From Eshraghiella sp045542375 (lineage in GTDB: Bacteria; Bacillota; Clostridia; Lachnospirales; Lachnospiraceae): a DNA stretch of 11,067 nucleotides. The notes beneath the pieces were generated by a model. That model made no database searches. It was not told where the DNA came from and saw nothing but the letters and a program-made list of their open reading frames with translations. This document shows positions 7,313 to 11,067 of the stretch, piece by piece. The stretch spans positions 1 through 11,067 of the forward strand of contig JAZQKW010000079.1 of NCBI GenBank assembly GCA_045542375.1. The letters are read 5' to 3'. The position numbers and the translations under genes were made by a program. The first letter of the stretch is position 1, and each line of letters opens with the position of its first letter.

Positions 7313-7341
7313 ATTGTAGCATTTTAGGTAAAAAAGTACAA
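7313..7341 (-). promoter_or_regulatory. Sigma-A promoter of the aroA operon
   Basis: On the minus strand, TTGTAC (7341-7336) and TACAAT (7318-7313) are separated by 17 bases. The expected transcription start near 7306 leaves a leader of about 20 bases to the ATG at 7286, which supports that start over the one at 7304. Confidence 0.75.
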
Positions 7342-7357
7342 TATAATGTAATCACAC

Positions 7358-7408
7358 AAAAAATAAAAGCCTCAAACCAGCGCTTAGCTTAGCTTGGGAC
7401 TTTCTAGT
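7358..7408 (-). terminator. Intrinsic terminator of tRNA-Lys
   Basis: Directly after the tRNA on the minus strand, AAAGTCCCAAGCT can pair with GGTTTGAGGCTTT, giving about 12 pairs including G-U pairs and one C-A mismatch. A TTTTATTTTTT tract follows. The loop contains overlapping AAGCT repeats. The T-run ends about 20 bases upstream of the aroA -35. Confidence 0.75.
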
Positions 7409-7480
7409 GCGTCTTCAGGGGTTCGAACCCTGGACACCCTGATTAAGAGTCAGGTGCTCTACCAACTGAGCTAAAGACGC
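7408..7480 (-). tRNA. tRNA-Lys, anticodon CTT
   Basis: The minus strand folds into a full cloverleaf of 73 bases. The acceptor stem is GCGTCTT/AAGACGC. The D arm has GCTC/GAGC with an AGTTGGTA loop. The anticodon stem CCTGA/TCAGG holds the loop CTCTTAA, giving anticodon CTT. The T arm is CAGGG-TTCGAAC-CCCTG, and the discriminator is A. The CCA end is not encoded, so it must be added by the CCA-adding enzyme. It reads AAG codons. It has its own promoter and terminator and stands alone. Confidence 0.97.
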
Positions 7481-7521
7481 ATAAGTTATTAAATTGTGCA
7501 TCACTGTTTGACGCAAGTGTT

Positions 7522-7550
7522 ATTATATTACAATGTTTTTAAAAATGCAA
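7522..7550 (-). promoter_or_regulatory. Sigma-A promoter of tRNA-Lys
   Basis: On the minus strand, TTGCAT (7550-7545) and a perfect TATAAT (7527-7522) are separated by 17 bases, about 40 bases upstream of the tRNA. The consensus -10 fits a strongly expressed stable RNA. Confidence 0.8.
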
Positions 7551-7595
7551 GTACTTTTTTCACATAATTATAACGACATTGTTCGACACATATAT

Positions 7596-7620
7596 GTCGG
7601 GCCGCCACTGACGACCCGAC
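7596..7620 (-). terminator. Strong GC hairpin after the rubrerythrin/superoxide reductase operon
   Basis: In minus-strand RNA, GTCGGGTCGTC pairs with GGCGGCCCGAC over 11 pairs, two of them G-U, with the 3-base loop AGT. The same two positions would be mismatched in plus-strand RNA, so the structure belongs to the minus transcript. It starts 17 bases after the superoxide reductase stop. It lacks a clean T-run (ATATATGTGT follows), so termination may be inefficient or the hairpin may protect the 3' end. Confidence 0.6.
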
Positions 7621-7637
7621 GCTTCCTATCAGATTAA

Positions 7638-8006
7638 TTATGCTTTCCAAAGTCCGTGAAGATTACAATACTCATATACTGCTACTAATTCATCGCCTTC
7701 GCAAAGTGTGAAACATGCTGCAGGCTTCTCTCCCGGAGAAAGAGTCTTTCTCTGGCTACCCTGCTTAGTCTCAATTGCAATCCACTGAATATAATGTTCA
7801 GGGAGCATTGGATGCTCAACAGCTCCAACAGTTACCATTACCTTGTTACCTTCTACAGTGTATACAGGAACATGCTTCTCAAGAGCAGCATCCACAGTTC
7901 CCGGAATAAGCTCGGTCATTTTCTGACCGCAGCACATAACAGGAACACCTGTGTCGTTAACCATCTCTATAATATTACCACAATGTTCACATCTGAAAAA
8001 TCTCAT
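7638..8006 (-). CDS. dfx: Superoxide reductase, desulfoferrodoxin type (2Fe)
   Basis: Reduces superoxide to hydrogen peroxide in the cytosol of anaerobes without releasing oxygen. The 122 residues form two domains. The N-terminal desulforedoxin domain has Fe-binding cysteines C6, C9, C25 and C26 (CEHCG and CCG). The catalytic domain has EKHVP (43-47), H65 and H71 in HPMLPEHYIQW, and C114 and H117 in CNLHG, which are the expected His4-Cys ligands of the reactive iron. E43 and K44 correspond to the conserved glutamate-lysine pair. The start at 8006 is chosen because AAAGGAG is 8 bases upstream; another ATG at 8012 is only 2 bases from it. The gene lies 14 bases after rubrerythrin and is surely cotranscribed with it. 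Confidence 0.95.
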   Translation of the reverse strand: MRFFRCEHCGNIIEMVNDTGVPVMCCGQKMTELIPGTVDAALEKHVPVYTVEGNKVMVTVGAVEHPMLPEHYIQWIAIETKQGSQRKTLSPGEKPAACFTLCEGDELVAVYEYCNLHGLWKA

Positions 8007-8020
8007 AATCATAACTCCTT

Positions 8021-8569
8021 TTAATAATTTTCTGCGTGTATTTCAAAATAAGCCTGTGGGTGATTACATGTTGGACATACTTCCGGTGCATTAGTTCCCA
8101 CAACGATATGTCCACAATTTCTGCATTCCCATACCTTAACTTCACTCTTAGCAAATACCTCTGCCATCTCAATATTCTTGAGTAATGCACGGTAACGCTC
8201 CTCGTGATGCTTTTCAACAGCCGCTACTAATCTAAACTTAGCTGCAAGCTCAGGGAAGCCTTCTTCCTCAGCAGTCTTGGCAAAACCATCATACATATCT
8301 GTCCACTCATAGTTCTCGCCCTCTGCTGCCGATTCAAGGTTAGCAGGGGTGTCTGAAAGTCCTGCAAGCTCCTTAAACCACATCTTAGCATGCTCTTTTT
8401 CATTGTCAGCAGTCTTAAGGAAAATAGCAGCAATCTGCTCGTATCCCTCTTTCTTAGCGACTGACGCAAAATAAGTATACTTATTTCTTGCCTGTGATTC
8501 TCCTGAAAAAGCTGTCTCCAAATTCTTCTCTGTCTGTGTTCCTGCGTATTTGTTCTTTCCGATTCCCAT
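8021..8569 (-). CDS. rbr: Rubrerythrin
   Basis: A non-heme iron peroxidase of 182 residues that reduces hydrogen peroxide to water, with electrons arriving through its rubredoxin-like domain. The N-terminal four-helix bundle carries the diiron ligands: E24 in SGES, E57 and H60 in NEKEH, a glutamate in the EEE at 101-103, and E119 with H122 in VEKHHEE. The C-terminal rubredoxin domain has C149 and C152 (CRNCG) and C165 and C168 (CPTC). This is the standard order and length for classical rubrerythrins. The start at 8569 follows AAAGGAG with a 10-base spacing. As first gene of the operon with superoxide reductase, it removes the peroxide made by its neighbour. An oxidative-stress regulator such as PerR is plausible, but I see no good PerR box. 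Confidence 0.96.
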   Translation of the reverse strand: MGIGKNKYAGTQTEKNLETAFSGESQARNKYTYFASVAKKEGYEQIAAIFLKTADNEKEHAKMWFKELAGLSDTPANLESAAEGENYEWTDMYDGFAKTAEEEGFPELAAKFRLVAAVEKHHEERYRALLKNIEMAEVFAKSEVKVWECRNCGHIVVGTNAPEVCPTCNHPQAYFEIHAENY

Positions 8570-8749
8570 ATTCGGTACGCTCCTTTCTCCACTTTAAAAT
8601 ATAATATTAAAGCTTAGGGCCTGAACAAAATATTCTAATCAATTCATCAAACCCCGATTTAAGCCTTATTATTTCACGATTGATTTTCCTGTGTGAATAG
8701 CAAAATCTGCATATTATATCTCTCACACCCGTCTTAATAATTAATCCCC
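8570..8749 (-). promoter_or_regulatory. Intergenic region with a likely rubrerythrin promoter
   Basis: This stretch of 180 bases between trmB and rbr has no gene. The best promoter on the minus strand is TTGTTC (8628-8623) with TATTAT (8606-8601), spacer 16, which overlaps an imperfect AT-rich dyad with outer arms CTTTAA and TTAAAG at 8592-8612. GTGTGA (8690-8695) and TCACAC (8722-8727) form a looser inverted repeat of unknown role. No terminator for trmB is evident, so some trmB read-through into the operon is possible. Confidence 0.45.
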
Positions 8750-9385
8750 CTAACGCGTGGCAATCAATTTATGTATAGGATTGCCCATTTGCGAAAATTT
8801 TATTTCATATTCTGTCATAATATTACCTTCATTCATATCACTATTATGAAGATCATATGTAACTGCATCGAGATTCCATCCTGCTTCCTTAACTGACTCA
8901 ACAGAAAAATCAAATAAATCCCTGTTATCCGTCTTAAATTCCACCCTGCCCATCTTGTCTAACACCTTGTTGTATCTTGCAAAAAACTGCTTAGAAGTAA
9001 GGCGTCTCTTTGCGTGACGGTCCTTAGGCCATGGATCAGAAAAATTAAGATAAATTCTGTCCACTTCTCCCTCCCCAAATACTTCTTCTATATTCTCAGC
9101 ATCCATTCTTATAAAATAAAGATTCGGAAGAGCAAGCTCTCTCTGCTTCTCAATAGCCCTTATAAGAACACTTGAAAATTTCTCAATACCAATATAATTA
9201 ATATCCGGGTTCTGCTCCGCAAGCGTCATAAGAAAACGGCCCTTACCGGTTCCAATCTCAACATGCAATGGATTATTGTTCTCAAATAACTCCAGCCACT
9301 TCCCTCGATACTCCGATGGCTCATTAACCGTAAAATCACTCTCCACAAGTGCCTCCCTGGCACCCCTAACATTTCTCAGTCTCAT
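8750..9385 (-). CDS. trmB: tRNA (guanine-N7-)-methyltransferase
   Basis: SAM-dependent enzyme that makes m7G at position 46 of the tRNA variable loop. The 211 residues match the usual bacterial TrmB length. The SAM-binding loop is EIGTGKGRF (43-51), with IGIEKF (65-70) next. The family hallmark NFSDPWPKDRHAKRRL (114-129) contains the key aspartate D117, and the substrate-binding TEYE is at 191-194. The start MRLRNV at 9385 is typical and follows GAGGT with a 7-base spacing. It is divergent from the carboxypeptidase gene and shares the intergenic promoter region with it. Confidence 0.96.
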   Translation of the reverse strand: MRLRNVRGAREALVESDFTVNEPSEYRGKWLELFENNNPLHVEIGTGKGRFLMTLAEQNPDINYIGIEKFSSVLIRAIEKQRELALPNLYFIRMDAENIEEVFGEGEVDRIYLNFSDPWPKDRHAKRRLTSKQFFARYNKVLDKMGRVEFKTDNRDLFDFSVESVKEAGWNLDAVTYDLHNSDMNEGNIMTEYEIKFSQMGNPIHKLIATR

Positions 9386-9416
9386 AACGATACCTCACTT
9401 GTCATACTTATCTTAT

Positions 9417-9445
9417 AGTATATACAAAACACTTTAACCTTGCAA
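9417..9445 (-). promoter_or_regulatory. trmB: Sigma-A promoter of trmB
   Basis: On the minus strand, TTGCAA (9445-9440) and TATACT (9422-9417) are separated by 17 bases. The leader to the ATG at 9385 is about 25 bases. The -35 hexamer is the same six base pairs used by the opposing promoter. Confidence 0.7.
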
Positions 9446-9468
9446 ATAAAATTACTACATTATATTAT
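9440..9468 (+). promoter_or_regulatory. Sigma-A promoter of the D,D-carboxypeptidase gene
   Basis: TTGCAA (9440-9445) and TATTAT (9463-9468) are separated by 17 bases, about 35 bases before the ATG at 9504. TTGCAA is self-complementary, so the hexamer also serves the divergent trmB promoter. Confidence 0.7.
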
Positions 9469-9503
9469 AAACTTGTAAAAAATATTCATAGGTGAATTAC
9501 ATT

Positions 9504-10838
9504 ATGAAAAAAACATCAGTATTATTATTAATTATATATTTTATTTTATCCATACCAGCTGTTACCTACTCCAAAGACAATGTTTTGCCTGAGTTTCCTA
9601 CCCTCGAATCGGAATATGTTGTCCTTATGGATGCCGACAGCGGAGAAGTTCTTTATCAAAACAACGGAGATGCCAAATGCCACCCGGCAAGTACAACCAA
9701 GCTTTTGACAGCACTCATAGCAGTGGAAAATTCATCTCTTACCGATAAAGTTACCTACAGTAAGGCCGCAGTAAAAAGTGTAGGCTACGGAGATGCCAAT
9801 GCTTCTATTTCAATCGGAGAAGAACTGACAATGGAACAGTCGCTGTACTGCCTTATGCTTCGTTCTGCCAATGACGCCGCATACGGAATTGCGGAACACA
9901 TAGGCGGTAACATATCAACCTTCGCTTCAATGATGAATGAGAAAGCCGCATCTTTTGGTGCGACAGGGACACATTTTACCAATCCCAGCGGACTTACGGA
10001 TGAATTTCACTACACAACCCCTTACGATATGGCATTAATCGGTCGTGCATGTTTTAATAACAAAACTCTTATGAATATAATTTCATACTCTAAGATGTAC
10101 ACAATCGGTCCTACTAACAAAAGTAAATTTACCAGGTATTACACTCACAGATACCAGATGCTTGAAGGTGGAAATTTTGAATATGAGCATTCCTGTGGTG
10201 GCAAAACAGGATACACAGATGCAGCAGGTAACTGCCTGGTGTCCTTTGCAAAAAAAGATGACATACGCCTTATCTGTGTAATTATGAACTCAAGTGAGGA
10301 CGGTCGCTACCACGACAGTGCCAAACTTTTTGATTATTATTTTGACAATTACCACAAGGTATACCTTGATAATTACGACAATGGTATTTCCCTTGATTCG
10401 GTGGATGTATTAAAAATGACAGCATCCCTTAATTCCAAGGACTCCGTATCTCTGTCCTTTGCAGAAGATGCCTATCTGCTACTCCCAAACAAAGCGGATA
10501 CCTCATCTCTTAAAAGCATTGTTACTTATGCTGACAGCCCGGCTTACTTTGGCGAAGCGGGGGGATTTGCCTGCATCAGTTTTTATTACAACCAACTGAA
10601 TGTTGGCACTCTTACTGTTTTTGCCAATACTACATCAACAGATGACATTCCGGGAATTAACGGAGTAGTTCCGTACACCCCGCCGGGATATATAGACGAC
10701 GTCCCTGTAACATATATTAATTTAATGTACGTTATAGGCGGAGCAATAGGTATTGTTCTGATTACAGGACTGGTTATTCTGATAACCAGAAGAAAACACA
10801 GACGTTTTAATTACGCGTCAAAAAAGCTTCATTTCTAG
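9504..10838 (+). CDS. D-alanyl-D-alanine carboxypeptidase (serine-type, PBP5/DacA family)
   Basis: A low-molecular-weight penicillin-binding protein of 444 residues that trims the terminal D-alanine from peptidoglycan stem peptides outside the cell. A signal peptide covers about residues 1-23. The peptidase S11 domain has the active-site S63 and K66 in STTK, the SAN motif at 121-123 and KTG at 234-236. A smaller C-terminal domain follows, then a membrane anchor at about 407-427 and a short basic cytoplasmic tail (RRKHRR). This is a full transmembrane anchor rather than the amphipathic helix of E. coli PBP5. The start at 9504 follows AGGTGA at about 9 bases; a GTG at 9492 overlaps that ribosome site and is less likely. 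It is a single gene ending in an intrinsic terminator that overlaps its last codons. Confidence 0.93.
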   Translation: MKKTSVLLLIIYFILSIPAVTYSKDNVLPEFPTLESEYVVLMDADSGEVLYQNNGDAKCHPASTTKLLTALIAVENSSLTDKVTYSKAAVKSVGYGDANASISIGEELTMEQSLYCLMLRSANDAAYGIAEHIGGNISTFASMMNEKAASFGATGTHFTNPSGLTDEFHYTTPYDMALIGRACFNNKTLMNIISYSKMYTIGPTNKSKFTRYYTHRYQMLEGGNFEYEHSCGGKTGYTDAAGNCLVSFAKKDDIRLICVIMNSSEDGRYHDSAKLFDYYFDNYHKVYLDNYDNGISLDSVDVLKMTASLNSKDSVSLSFAEDAYLLLPNKADTSSLKSIVTYADSPAYFGEAGGFACISFYYNQLNVGTLTVFANTTSTDDIPGINGVVPYTPPGYIDDVPVTYINLMYVIGGAIGIVLITGLVILITRRKHRRFNYASKKLHF

Positions 10839-10860
10839 CCGAAATGAAGCTTTCTTTTTA
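10821..10860. terminator. Bidirectional terminator overlapping the carboxypeptidase stop
   Basis: AAAGCTTCATTTC (10823-10835) and GAAATGAAGCTTT (10841-10853) form a perfect 13-bp stem. The 5-base loop TAGCC contains the stop codon of the carboxypeptidase. On the plus strand CTTTTTATT follows. On the minus strand the stem runs into TTTTT from the A-run at 10821-10825, so it can also end the convergent gene at the right edge. Confidence 0.9.
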
Positions 10861-10897
10861 TTAGTTCGGATAAATTGTTATGCTTAAATTGTCAAAA

Positions 10898-11067
10898 TCA
10901 CTCATTACAAAATATCTTCCCTCTATCTCTCAACCCTACATTCTCGTCAGCAACATAAAGCTTTCCTCCACTACTGTAATTGTAACATGCATCAGTAATT
11001 AATCTTTCTAAATTCTCTGACGTGTAGTAATAATTATAATCCTCACTAACCACATCACCTTCTATTA
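10898..11067 (-). CDS. C-terminal end of an unrecognised protein, cut by the window edge
   Basis: An open frame enters from the right edge (first whole codon at 11065) and stops at TGA 10898, giving 55 visible residues. The visible part contains DYNYYYTSENLERLITDA and LYVADENVGLRDRGKIF, with ordinary amino-acid use and no membrane segment. I do not recognise a family. It is convergent with the carboxypeptidase gene, and the shared hairpin at 10821-10860 is the expected terminator. That arrangement and an uninterrupted frame argue for a real gene. Confidence 0.5.
   Translation of the reverse strand, partial: IEGDVVSEDYNYYYTSENLERLITDACYNYSSGGKLYVADENVGLRDRGKIFCNE

Noticed and set aside
7794..8592. 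Open frames overlapping the superoxide reductase and rubrerythrin genes in other frames
   Set aside because: They overlap well-identified genes with intact catalytic residues and show biased, repetitive translations typical of shadow frames.
8592..8612. PerR-type operator over the rubrerythrin promoter
   Set aside because: The AT-rich dyad matches the PerR box consensus at only about half of its positions by eye, which is not better than expected in such AT-rich DNA.

Overview
The window looks like chromosomal DNA of a strictly anaerobic, low-GC Gram-positive of the Clostridia, most like the family Lachnospiraceae. This is an inference from AT-rich intergenic DNA, strong GGAG-type ribosome binding sites, sigma-A promoters with 17-base spacers, a rubrerythrin/superoxide-reductase pair in place of catalase and SOD, a clostridial-style citrate synthase, and a tRNA gene without an encoded CCA. 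Most of the window is core housekeeping DNA. Nearly all genes lie on the minus strand; the exceptions are the first (D-lactate dehydrogenase-like) and the last complete gene (D,D-carboxypeptidase).

Layout from left to right. 1-342 is non-coding and opens with a nested inverted repeat (1-61). 343-1323 (+) encodes a D-2-hydroxyacid dehydrogenase of the fermentative D-lactate dehydrogenase type. 1330-1366 is a hairpin between convergent genes. 1392-3050 is the only accessory-looking stretch: a very AT-rich small membrane protein gene (DUF2752) and an ORF6N gene with a phospholipase-D-like C-terminal part, broken by a one-base frameshift and carrying a perfect 15-bp inverted repeat in its coding sequence. 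3098-4489 (-) is citrate synthase, with its own promoter and terminator. 4553-7286 (-) is an apparent operon of aroA (EPSP synthase), a Nudix hydrolase and a PfkB-family sugar kinase, driven by a clear promoter at 7313-7341. 7408-7480 (-) is tRNA-Lys(CTT) with its own promoter and terminator. 7638-8569 (-) is a rubrerythrin and desulfoferrodoxin-type superoxide reductase operon for oxygen defence. 8750-9385 (-) is trmB. 9504-10838 (+) is a secreted, membrane-anchored D-alanyl-D-alanine carboxypeptidase. 10898-11067 (-) is the C-terminal end of an unrecognised gene that runs off the window.

Functional links: the rubrerythrin and superoxide reductase are the tightest pair, since the reductase makes peroxide and the rubrerythrin removes it. 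D-lactate dehydrogenase, citrate synthase and the sugar kinase are central carbon enzymes but are separate transcription units, apart from possible read-through from the sugar kinase into citrate synthase. trmB and the carboxypeptidase are divergent, and their predicted promoters use the same palindromic -35 hexamer.

I see no CRISPR array, insertion sequence, integrase or multi-gene defence system, and no convincing new multi-gene system. The observations most worth a second look are the frameshifted ORF6N/PLD gene with its internal inverted repeat, the shared -35 element, and the nested repeat at the left edge.
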